Origin: Streptomyces scabichelini
GTDB taxonomy: Bacteria > Actinomycetota > Actinomycetes > Streptomycetales > Streptomycetaceae
Assembly (NCBI RefSeq): GCF_011045015.1
Contig: NZ_JAAKZY010000002.1
Span: 78,407 to 142,406, forward strand
Length of the DNA: 64,000 bases
Reading direction: 5' to 3'
The notes under the pieces: generated by a model
The model's input: the letters and a program-made list of their open reading frames with translations, nothing else
Database searches by the model: none
What the model was told of the DNA's origin: nothing
Part shown: piece after piece, positions 19,176 through 26,514 of the stretch
Numbering within the stretch: position 1 is the stretch's first letter
Layout: the number at the start of each line of letters is the position of its first letter
Program-made: the position numbers and the translations under genes

Positions 19176-20233
19176 CCGAGCTCCACTTGTGGCTGCGCCA
19201 TGAGGCCCGTACGACCGAGCGGCGCACCCCGGTCGTGCCGTCCGACGCCCGGCGGCTCGTCGAGAACGGCGTGACGGTGACGGTCGAGAGGTCCCCACAG
19301 CGGATCTTCCCGGTCGAGGCGTACGAGGCGGCCGGGTGCCGTGTCGTCGAGCCCCACTCCTGGTCCGTCGCACCGTTGGACGCGGTCGTCGTCGGCCTCA
19401 AGGAACTCCCCGACGAGCCGGGCGAGTTGAGGCACCGCCATGTCTTCTTCGGGCACGCGTACAAGGGGCAGCCCGGGGCCGAGGCGCTGCTGCGGCGGTT
19501 CGTCGCCGGGGGCGGGGCCCTGTTCGATCTCGAGTATCTGGTGGACGACCACGGGCGGCGGCTCGCCGCCTTCGGCTACTGGGCCGGGTACGTGGGCGCC
19601 GCCCTCGCCGTACTCCACCACCGGGGCAGGCTGACCGCGCCACTGCGCCCCACGTCGAAGGACGAACTGGACGCCGTACTCCGACCCGGCCCCGCCGACG
19701 GGCAGTTCAGCGCGCTCGTCATCGGTGCGCTGGGCCGTTCCGGACGCGGTGCGCGGGTCGCGCTCATGGAGGCCGGACTCGACCCCACGTGCTGGGACCT
19801 CGCCGAAACCCGCGACCTGGACCGACAGGCTCTGCTGGACCACGAGTTGATGGTCAACTGCGTGCTCAGCACCGGGCCCGTGACACCCTTCCTGACGGAC
19901 AAGGACCTGGACGAGCCGCGCCGCGGACTGCGCACGGTGTGCGACGTCACCTGCGACGTCGGCTCCCCCTACAACGTCCTTCCCGTCTACGACACGGTCA
20001 CGGACTGGACGGATCCCGTACGACGCCTCCATGAAGGGCCCGCCCTCGACCTCATCGCCATCGACAACCTGCCGTCCCTGCTGCCGGAGGAGGCGAGCAC
20101 GGACTTCTCGGCGGCGCTGACACCGCAGCTCCTGGAGTTCGGGGTGGGCGGCCCGTGGGGGCGCTGTCTGGACCGCTTCCACGAGGCGTGCCGTGAACTC
20201 GGCCTGGCAGCGGGGGAGTCCGGCCATACCTGA
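19172..20233 (+). CDS. Saccharopine dehydrogenase (lysine-forming, Lys1-type) homologue
   Basis: 353 residues related to the alanine dehydrogenase/transhydrogenase-fold saccharopine dehydrogenases. The N-terminal RHEARTTERRTPVVPSDARR has the conserved Arg/Glu/Arg pattern of the Lys1 family, HVFFGHAYKGQPGAE follows, and SALVIGALGRSGRGARVAL starts the Rossmann part. It interconverts saccharopine and lysine plus 2-oxoglutarate in eukaryotic and some bacterial pathways. ATG overlaps the previous stop (ATGA). Directly downstream lies the remnant of a saccharopine reductase-type gene, so the operon once had both saccharopine enzymes. Confidence 0.88.
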   Translation: MTELHLWLRHEARTTERRTPVVPSDARRLVENGVTVTVERSPQRIFPVEAYEAAGCRVVEPHSWSVAPLDAVVVGLKELPDEPGELRHRHVFFGHAYKGQPGAEALLRRFVAGGGALFDLEYLVDDHGRRLAAFGYWAGYVGAALAVLHHRGRLTAPLRPTSKDELDAVLRPGPADGQFSALVIGALGRSGRGARVALMEAGLDPTCWDLAETRDLDRQALLDHELMVNCVLSTGPVTPFLTDKDLDEPRRGLRTVCDVTCDVGSPYNVLPVYDTVTDWTDPVRRLHEGPALDLIAIDNLPSLLPEEASTDFSAALTPQLLEFGVGGPWGRCLDRFHEACRELGLAAGESGHT

Positions 20234-20668
20234 GACGATCACCACGCCTGGAAAGGCCGCCGCCCGGCGTCCGGCACCGTCCACTGGATCGGCGCGGGCC
20301 TGTCCACGGGCAGCGGCCTCGCCTGTCTCTGCGACACCGCGGACCGCGTACTCCTGTGGCACCGCACCGAGGAACGGGCGGCGCGGAGCCTGGCGTCCCT
20401 GGGCCTCACGGCCGGGACCACGCGGTCGCGGTCGGCCTCCGTGGTCGGATACCGCGGGCGCTATCTGCTGGACGTGCGGGGAGACACCGAGGAGAGCGCG
20501 AGGGCGCGCTGTGTGTCGCGCACCCTGGCACTGGGTGTCCGCCGGATTCTGGACGGATCGCTGCCGGCCGGGCTGAGCCGGGCCGCGGAGACGGCGGATC
20601 GCTCCGAGGAGTGGCTCGCCGGACTGGGGCGGGAGGGGATCGACTTCACGCTGCGGACCGATGACTGA
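20234..20668 (+). pseudogene. Saccharopine dehydrogenase/reductase family gene with internal deletion and no start
   Basis: Reading in the frame of the previous gene directly after its stop gives an open stretch of 144 residues. It begins with a family N-terminus (TVHWIGAGLSTGSGLACLC, DRVLLWHRTEERAARSLASL) and jumps at about 20403-20450 to the family C-terminus (YRGRYLLDVRGDTEESA, RILDGSLPAGLSRAAETADR). Intact relatives are about 370 residues, so some 230-250 residues are missing. No ATG, GTG or TTG precedes the fragment in frame before 20441. An in-frame deletion that left both ends is the simplest account. Confidence 0.72.
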
Positions 20669-20711
20669 TAGTGCGTCGAAGGGCCCGCGGTCCCTGAACC
20701 CATGGTGCGTC

Positions 20712-21995
20712 TCAGTCGGCGACGACCTCGTGCACCAGCCTCTTCAGATCCGCGAACCACGTCGGTCCCGCGGCCGGCCGCACCTGGGTCAGGAACTGCA
20801 CGGTCAGGTCGTGGTGCGGGTCGACCCAGAACGTCGTACCGGCCGCCCCGGCCCAGCCGTACAGCCCCGGGCTTGACGGCGACTCCGTACGGTCCGGATC
20901 GATCACGACCGAGAGGCCGAAGCCGAAGCCGACGCCCGCGTTGCCGGGCAGGTCGTGGACCGGGCTGCCGAAGCCGCGCAGGTCGCCGGGGAGGTGGTTG
21001 GAGACCATCGTGTCCACGGTCCGCGGCGCGAGGAGGCGGGTGCCGTCGAGTTCGCCGCGGCGGCGGAGGAACTCCATGAAGCGGTGGTAGTCGTGAGCGC
21101 TCGCCACCAGCCCGCCGTTGCCGGACAGCAGACGCGGGCGGCTGCGCCCCGGCTGCTCGGGGCTCCGGGTGATCTCGCCTTTACCGCTTTTACCGGCCTT
21201 ATCGCCCTTGTCCCCCTCGCCGTCCTCGACGTCCCCGCCTCCCTCGTCACTCTCGACGTAGAGAACCGCCAGCCGCTCGGCCCGGTCCTCGGGAACCCAG
21301 AACCCGGCATCCGCCATCCCCAGCGGCCGGAAGATCCGCTCCGCGAGGAACGCGTCCAGTGGCCGGCCCGACACCACCTCCACCACGCGCCCGAGGACGG
21401 TCGTGGCGACCGAGTAGTTCCACTCCGTCCCCGGCTCGAACTGGAGCGGCAGGCGCGCGAACAGATCGCAGGCTTCGGCCAGGTCCGCGTCCTTGGGTTC
21501 CGCCCTCTCCACTCCGGCGCCACGGTACGCGGCGTCGACGGGATGGACGTGGTAGAAGCCGAAGGTCAGGCCCGCGGTGTGGGTCAGCAGATGCCGGATC
21601 CGGATGGGTTCCTCGGCGGGGCGGGTCCTGAGGCCGGGGCCGCTTCCGTCGACGTACACCCGGGGCTCGGCGAAGGCCGGCAGATGGCGGGCCACCGGGT
21701 CGTCGAGGCCGAGCAGGCCCTCCTCCTGGAGCATCAGCGCCGCGACGGACATGACCGGTTTGGTCATCGAGTAGATCCGCCAGATCGTGTCCGTCGCGAC
21801 CGGCAGACCGGCCTCCCGGTCGCGGAGGCCGTACGCAGTGAGATGCGCGACACGCCCGTGACGGGCCACCGATACGAGGTACCCGGGCAACCGGCCGTCG
21901 TCGACGAGGCGGGCGAAGTAGCGGTCCAGCCGGTGCAGTGCCGCCGGATCGAGGCCGACCTCGGTCGGCTCCACCTCTTGTCGCAGCTCGCTCAT
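20712..21995 (-). CDS. Serine hydrolase, beta-lactamase class C / esterase family
   Basis: 427 residues. The catalytic SxxK is SMTK (about residue 74-77 in RIYSMTKPVMSV), the YxN-like motif is YSV in WNYSVATT, and a C-terminal WAGAAGTTFWVDP resembles the HxG region. Such proteins are penicillin-binding-protein-like esterases or peptidases. No signal peptide, so cytoplasmic. An insert of about 30 residues rich in Gly, Glu, Asp and Lys (about residues 262-295) interrupts the fold and is probably a surface loop. ATG at 21995 follows GGGAG. A 10-bp tandem array starts 12 bases upstream of the start codon. Confidence 0.9.
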   Translation of the reverse strand: MSELRQEVEPTEVGLDPAALHRLDRYFARLVDDGRLPGYLVSVARHGRVAHLTAYGLRDREAGLPVATDTIWRIYSMTKPVMSVAALMLQEEGLLGLDDPVARHLPAFAEPRVYVDGSGPGLRTRPAEEPIRIRHLLTHTAGLTFGFYHVHPVDAAYRGAGVERAEPKDADLAEACDLFARLPLQFEPGTEWNYSVATTVLGRVVEVVSGRPLDAFLAERIFRPLGMADAGFWVPEDRAERLAVLYVESDEGGGDVEDGEGDKGDKAGKSGKGEITRSPEQPGRSRPRLLSGNGGLVASAHDYHRFMEFLRRRGELDGTRLLAPRTVDTMVSNHLPGDLRGFGSPVHDLPGNAGVGFGFGLSVVIDPDRTESPSSPGLYGWAGAAGTTFWVDPHHDLTVQFLTQVRPAAGPTWFADLKRLVHEVVAD

Positions 21996-22462
21996 CGTCT
22001 GCTCCCGTCGAGGAAGGTCAAGGAGGGTCGAGAAGGGTCGAGAAACGTCGAGAAAGGTCGAGGAAGGAGATGTCGTCCAAGTGAAATTTATCGCCGAGCG
22101 CCGGGCGGGCGACGCCCCCGCGCTCCAGCATGCGACGTCCGCCCTCACCCGAGGTGCCAGTGGGGCACGTGTGGCGTTCGACGATCCACGGCGTGTTCCA
22201 GTGCGCTGAACTGCGACTGAGGACCGGATCCGCCACGTCGGGGTATACGTCCTAGAGGGCGGATGGGTGCCCTATGCATGTAGGGAGCGGTCGAGCCGGA
22301 GGGAGGCTGAGGGCTGGACGGTTCGCGTGACTACACAGCGTGAAGCAACCATTCGACTGTTCGATTCGTATATCTCCGTGGAAGCCCAGCAGACCTGCCA
22401 GGTGCCGCGACGCCGGAGCGTCACGATCCGCTTGGCCGGGAAGCACCGAGCAAGGAGAACCA
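21996..22462. other. Intergenic region between divergent serine hydrolase and graspetide genes
   Basis: 467 bases. It holds the 10-bp array (22008-22067), a small inverted repeat CCCTATGCATGTAGGG (22270-22285), and the AAGGAG of the precursor gene (22452-22457). Base composition is less GC-rich than the surrounding genes from about 22340. No further gene was found; promoters for both sides must lie here but no convincing -35/-10 pair was picked. Confidence 0.6.
22008..22067. repeat. 10-bp tandem repeat, 6 units, at the serine hydrolase leader
   Basis: Six consecutive decamers read GTCGAGAAAG with small changes (GTCGAGGAAG, GTCAAGGAGG, GTCGAGAAGG, GTCGAGAAAC). On the mRNA strand of the hydrolase gene the array is pyrimidine-rich and ends 12 bases before the start codon. 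Confidence 0.9.
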
Positions 22463-22654
22463 ATGCGACCGTTCGCGCTCAACTACGCACGTCCGGCCCA
22501 GCAGTTGGAGGTGAGCGTTCCGTATGCCTATGACTCCAGACTGCAGTTGAACGTCCTCCCTGATGGGCGGATCGCGGCTCATGACTACACCGTGTTGCGG
22601 GAACTGGGGGCCACGACGTCCACGGCGGGCTCGAAGACTCACTTCGACGACTGA
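22463..22654 (+). CDS. ATP-grasp-modified RiPP (graspetide) precursor peptide
   Basis: 63-residue peptide. The leader starts RPFALNYARPA and continues with VPYAYDSRLQLNVLPDG, the signature of actinobacterial precursors that pair with SAV_5884-type ATP-grasp maturases. The C-terminal core is TTSTAGSKTHFDD: hydroxyl side chains (and one Lys) followed by two terminal aspartates, the donor/acceptor arrangement for side-chain ester or amide rings. AAGGAG lies six bases before ATG 22463. The maturase starts 15 bases after the stop. The mature product is not known; the cut site between leader and core cannot be read from the sequence. Confidence 0.9.
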   Translation: MRPFALNYARPAQQLEVSVPYAYDSRLQLNVLPDGRIAAHDYTVLRELGATTSTAGSKTHFDD

Positions 22655-22669
22655 AGACGGACCGCGACG

Positions 22670-23689
22670 ATGACGGTTCTGATCCTGACGTGCGAACAGG
22701 ACGTGACCGCGGACATGGTGGTGGCGCGACTGGACGGGACGGGGGTCCCGGTCGTCCGCCTCGACCCCGCGGACCTGCCCGGAGATGTCGCCCTGACGGG
22801 CGAGTACGCGCGCGGCGGCTTCCGCGGCCAGCTGTCCGCCGGCGGCCGGCTGGTGAGCATGAGCGGTCTGCGGTCCGTGTGGGTCCGCAGGCCCGGCGTG
22901 CCCGCGACACGGGTCGCGGAACCGTCGGACTGGCTCACCGAGGAGTCCGCGCAGGCGCTCTACGGCATGCTGCGTTCCACCGGCGCACGCTGGATGAACC
23001 ACCCCGACGCGGCCCGCCGGGCCCGCCACAAGCCCTGGCAGCTCCATCTCGCCCAGCGCAGCGGGTTTCCCGTACCCGCCACCCTGATCACCACGTTCCC
23101 GCAGGCCGCCCGCGACTTCGCGGAACGCTTCCCGGACCTGGTGGTCAAGCCCGTCTCGGGCGCACACCCGCAGGAGCCGCCCAGGGCGGTCCCCACCAGC
23201 AGGGTCGCACCCGAGACGGACTTCACGGCCGTCGCCTTCGGCCCCACCCTGCTTCAACGGCGCGTGGCCAAACGCGCCGACATCCGGCTGACCTGCGTCG
23301 GCGACCGCCTTTTCGCCGCCCGCAAGGCGGTCGGCGAGGACGCCGACCCCCACGAGGTGGACGTCCGTTTCGCCGCCTCCACCGAACCATGGCACCCGGT
23401 CGAGACCCCGCCGCGTGTCGCAGCGAGCGTGCACAGCTATCTCCGGGAGGCCCAACTCGCGTACGGAGCCTTCGACTTCGCCGAGGACGCCGACGGGATC
23501 TGGTGGTTCCTGGAGTGCAACCAGTCGGGCCAGTTCGGCTTCGTGGAAATAGAGACGGACCAGCCGATCGCGGGCGCGGTCGCCGACTGGCTCGCCGCGC
23601 CCGTCCCCGAGCCGATGCTGCCGAACGGCCAGGTATCGGTCGAACCGGTCACCTTCGATGGAGTCGTACGGACAGACCGCGAGCCGTGA
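22670..23689 (+). CDS. ATP-grasp ribosomal peptide maturase (graspetide ligase)
   Basis: 339-residue ATP-grasp ligase of the microviridin/graspetide maturase type, which activates acidic side chains of the precursor with ATP and joins them to Ser, Thr or Lys side chains. Seen: N-terminal ILTCEQDVTADMVV, VWVRRPGV, the ATP-binding DLVVKPVSG (lysine of the grasp fold), LLQRRVAKRADIRLTCVG, and the metal-binding end FDFAEDADGIWWFLECNQSGQF (Asp and Glu-x-Asn). Adjacent to its precursor. The O-methyltransferase that often forms the third gene of this family is not found on either side. Its last 41 bases overlap the convergent phosphatase/haloperoxidase gene. Confidence 0.92.
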   Translation: MTVLILTCEQDVTADMVVARLDGTGVPVVRLDPADLPGDVALTGEYARGGFRGQLSAGGRLVSMSGLRSVWVRRPGVPATRVAEPSDWLTEESAQALYGMLRSTGARWMNHPDAARRARHKPWQLHLAQRSGFPVPATLITTFPQAARDFAERFPDLVVKPVSGAHPQEPPRAVPTSRVAPETDFTAVAFGPTLLQRRVAKRADIRLTCVGDRLFAARKAVGEDADPHEVDVRFAASTEPWHPVETPPRVAASVHSYLREAQLAYGAFDFAEDADGIWWFLECNQSGQFGFVEIETDQPIAGAVADWLAAPVPEPMLPNGQVSVEPVTFDGVVRTDREP

Positions 23690-25589
23690 ACACCGGCTCG
23701 GCGTCGTAGCCGTCGACCGTGATACGGCCGAACCCGCCTTGCAGCACACGGGCGTTGATGACCGGGACCGTGGCGCCCGGCGCCGGTGGCCGCTCGTCGT
23801 CGAGCCGGATGACGAGGGTGCTGCCCGGGCCGAGGACAACGCGCCGGGCCACCGCCAGAGCCGGTTCGCCGTCGTCGGTGAGCGTCACGTCGAGGGTCGC
23901 ACCGGACGCCTGGGTGTACGTGCCGCGCACCCGGAGCGTCGAGGCCGACCGCAGCGTGCCGCCCAGCACCCGTACGTCACCGCACCCGAGCGCGTCCCGT
24001 GAACCGGCCGTGAGGACGCCCTCCTCCAGCGTGGTGCCTCCGGCGTAGCGGTTGGCTCCCGCGAGGGTCAGCGTGCCGGTGCCCCGCTTGACCAGCGCGC
24101 CCCGCCCGCCGATGTCGTTGCGCCAGGTGTCGGCCGCGGCGAAGCCCCTGTCGGCGGCGTCCATCGTGACGCACACGTCCGAGTCGAACGCCCCGTAACC
24201 GTCGGCGGCGGCGAAGAGGTTCAGCCGGCCCCACCGCTCGAAGCCGTCCAGCAGGACGTATCCGGCGGGCAGCGCGGTCGTCCGCAGCACCTCGCGCCGC
24301 TGGGCGGCGGAGAGGTACGGCAGCCGCGTCTCCAGAAGGACCTCGGCACCCTTCGGGACGGTCATGCGGTCGCGCGCGGGCCGCTTGGGCAGGACGTACG
24401 TCAACTGGGGCGTGACCGCTGCGGAGTTGAGCGCGGGGTCCGCGTACGGGTCCGTGTCCAGGCCCGCCGAGTGCGCGTACCCGTACAGCGTGTCGGCGGT
24501 CGTGCCGGTCTCCTTCTGGAAGTACGCGGAGGCCTGGGCGCGGGCCGCCTCCTTGAGGCCGGCGTTCTTCGGGTCGGCGAGCGCGGCGGCGGCGAGCGCC
24601 GTGGCGAGAACCCGTCCGCCGATCACGTCGACGGTGGAGTGCATGCCCGCCACGATGCGGGTGTGGGCGAGTTCGGAGGCACGGGCCACCAGCTCCTGGA
24701 ACCGCTCCGGAACCGCGTACGCCATCGCCAGCGCCGCCAGGTAGAAGGCGTTGCTGTGCCCGCTGGGGAAGCCCCCGTCCTCGGCCGGGTCCTCGGAACG
24801 CTGCCGCAGCAACTGCGGGGCGACCACCACGTCCGACGCGTAGACCGGGTAGCCGAGCGCGTCCTTCTCGCCGGTGTCGACGACCTCGCTGGCCTCCGTC
24901 ATACGCCAGGGACGCGGGTACTGGTACGCGAACTTGCTGGGATTGCCCGAGGCGAACGGGCCGCGCACGGTGTCGACCAGCTCCGCCACCTTGCCGAGGT
25001 CCGAGTCGTGGGAGCCCGCGCCCAGCGCGGAACCCGCCGGAGCGTCGGCCGGCAGCGTGTCGCTGATCTTGCCCGCCGGTGTGCCGTCCGGCGCGGACGT
25101 GATGCCGGTGACCGCCTTCGCGCCCGCCTTGTAGAGGCCGGCGAGAGGGCCGAGGCCGGCGATCACCGCGTAACTCTGATGCTGGCGGTCGTGGATGAAG
25201 GCCAGCCGCGCCTCGGCGTCGGTGCGGCGGGTGGTGACGCGCACGCTGTAACGCATGTTGGCGCGCAGGACCTCGGGCATGAGCGGGGTGCCGGTGTCCC
25301 AGTCGGAGCCCGTCTTCCAGACCTCGGCGAAACCGTCCAGGATGCGGATCGCCGCGTTGGTCTCGGCGGTCTGGTTGGCGAGGACGTTGGTGGTGTAGGA
25401 GTCGACGAAGGCGGCGGGGGAGTTGGCGGGGGAGCCCGCCGCGGCCGCCGCGGCGGGCCACGCGGTGAACGCCGGAGCGGCGATCAGCCCCGCCGACACG
25501 CCCACGGAGTTCCGCAGGAACACGCGCCGGTCGATGCCCTGCCGGTGGTGCGGGGAAAGGTGTGGGGGACGGGTGTGCTGCCCGGGCAT
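23649..25589 (-). CDS. TAT-exported PAP2/vanadium haloperoxidase-type enzyme with autotransporter-like repeat tail
   Basis: 646 residues. A twin-arginine signal (DRRVFLRNSVGVSAGLIAAP) starts near residue 15. The three PAP2 motifs are present: K-x6-RP (KFAYQYPRP), PSGH (FPSGHSNAFY) and R-x5-H-x3-D (TRIVAGMHSTVDVIGG). These bind phosphate in acid phosphatases or vanadate in haloperoxidases; which applies cannot be decided here. After the enzyme domain, GTGTLTLAGANRYAGGTTLEEG (about residues 515-540 in two short blocks) resembles the passenger beta-strand repeat of autotransporter-associated proteins. ATG 25589 is preferred over 25613 because AGAGG precedes it. Confidence 0.88.
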   Translation of the reverse strand: MPGQHTRPPHLSPHHRQGIDRRVFLRNSVGVSAGLIAAPAFTAWPAAAAAAGSPANSPAAFVDSYTTNVLANQTAETNAAIRILDGFAEVWKTGSDWDTGTPLMPEVLRANMRYSVRVTTRRTDAEARLAFIHDRQHQSYAVIAGLGPLAGLYKAGAKAVTGITSAPDGTPAGKISDTLPADAPAGSALGAGSHDSDLGKVAELVDTVRGPFASGNPSKFAYQYPRPWRMTEASEVVDTGEKDALGYPVYASDVVVAPQLLRQRSEDPAEDGGFPSGHSNAFYLAALAMAYAVPERFQELVARASELAHTRIVAGMHSTVDVIGGRVLATALAAAALADPKNAGLKEAARAQASAYFQKETGTTADTLYGYAHSAGLDTDPYADPALNSAAVTPQLTYVLPKRPARDRMTVPKGAEVLLETRLPYLSAAQRREVLRTTALPAGYVLLDGFERWGRLNLFAAADGYGAFDSDVCVTMDAADRGFAAADTWRNDIGGRGALVKRGTGTLTLAGANRYAGGTTLEEGVLTAGSRDALGCGDVRVLGGTLRSASTLRVRGTYTQASGATLDVTLTDDGEPALAVARRVVLGPGSTLVIRLDDERPPAPGATVPVINARVLQGGFGRITVDGYDAEPVFTARGLSVRLHRR

Positions 25590-25669
25590 GAGGTGCCTCT
25601 CTGCGTGGGACATGGGACGTGGGAAGGCTCAAGGACTTCGGACGAGGAGCCCTTCAGAAGACCGCTTCA

Positions 25670-26214
25670 GAGGAGCGACCGCGCCGGCGCAACGGCTCCG
25701 GACGTGCGAGCGGCGAACCGTCCTCGGCTACGGCGAACATCGCGGGCGCGTGCCGCCGCCATTCGGCCGGGACGTCCGTCACCGCGGGCGCGTGCCGCCC
25801 CCACTCGGCCCGGACATCCGTCGCGCTCTCCAACGCCGCGCCCGGCGACGGCACTTCGGGTACGGCGTAGGCGGCGGTCGGACGGCCGGCGAGCACGTCC
25901 GGCGGATCGCCGCGGTCGCGTGCCGCCCACCGGGCCAGGGGGCCTCGGACGGATCTCCGCGGCGTCGCGCACCAGTCCCGCCGAACCTTCCTCGCCGCCG
26001 GGCACCGCACCCCAGCCGCCGACCTGGACCGTGCGGCCGTCGAGGGGAGTCGCGTCTCGCGAGCGTGCCCGCCGACGGCCACCGTGTCGGGGTGCGTGCC
26101 CCAGGGCAACGCCTCACCGGTCAGCGCGGCTGACCAAGCGGCGGCGGCAGCGGAAAGACGCGTCCTGGTGCCGCCCACGTCGATGCCGACGGCACTGGCC
26201 GTGGAGTCCTGCAC
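25670..26214 (-). pseudogene. BadF/BadG-type (N-acetylglucosamine kinase-like) ATPase, frameshifted and deleted
   Basis: GTG at 26214 has a ribosome site (GAAAGAGG) and begins SAVGIDVGGTRTRLSAA, the phosphate-1 motif of ASKHA sugar kinases. The frame then loses sense. In another frame, around 25970-26035, GRTVQVGGWGAVPGGEEGSA matches the conserved BadF-type GGWG-x-GDEGS block. Intact relatives are about 300-330 residues, so much is missing. Position next to a ROK regulator and sugar importer fits a former amino-sugar kinase. Marked as decayed, not merely short. Confidence 0.68.
25741..25824. repeat. 42-bp imperfect direct repeat
   Basis: Two copies with a 42-base period, both starting CGCGGGCGCGTGCCGCC and ending near ATCCGT/GTCCGT. 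They lie in the decayed kinase remnant. Confidence 0.7.
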
Positions 26215-26514
26215 GGAACCTCTTTCGTCGTCGCGCGATGCTGCGATGCGTAGCGACGGCGGGCGAACCGTGCCTGGACAGGCGGGAGTTGACACCTCGC
26301 GACAGTCCCCGCGGAGCGGCGGCGTGGACGTCACGAAGCAGTCGGGAAACGGGTCGGGAAGCCCCGGGACGGGCTTCTGGTGAGGGCGGCAGGCGAGTAC
26401 CGCCTTGAGTTCGTTAGGAAGTTAACTAACGAAGTAGGGTGCGCGTCAAGAGGCAGGGAATCCCATTGCCGACACCCTTGCGGCCGACCCGCCGCAGCAC
26501 GACCTGGGGAGAGC
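26215..26514. other. Intergenic region upstream of the ROK regulator
   Basis: 300 bases between the decayed kinase start and the ROK start. The only structure seen is the inverted repeat at 26410-26433 and the GGGGAG ribosome site at the right end. Confidence 0.5.
26410..26433. promoter_or_regulatory. Inverted repeat, candidate ROK-regulator operator
   Basis: TTCGTTAG at 26410-26417 pairs with CTAACGAA at 26426-26433 across an 8-base AT-rich centre containing GTTAA. It is AT-rich in a GC-rich setting and lies 82 bases upstream of the ROK start, where an autoregulatory site would be expected. Confidence 0.7.

Noticed and set aside
20193..20576. Plus-strand frame of 127 codons over the saccharopine reductase remnant
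   Set aside because: No motif; the family N- and C-termini are in another frame.
22463..22654. Precursor peptide considered as a random small frame
   Set aside because: Rejected as random because of the strong ribosome site, family leader motif and adjacent ATP-grasp ligase; it is kept as a gene.
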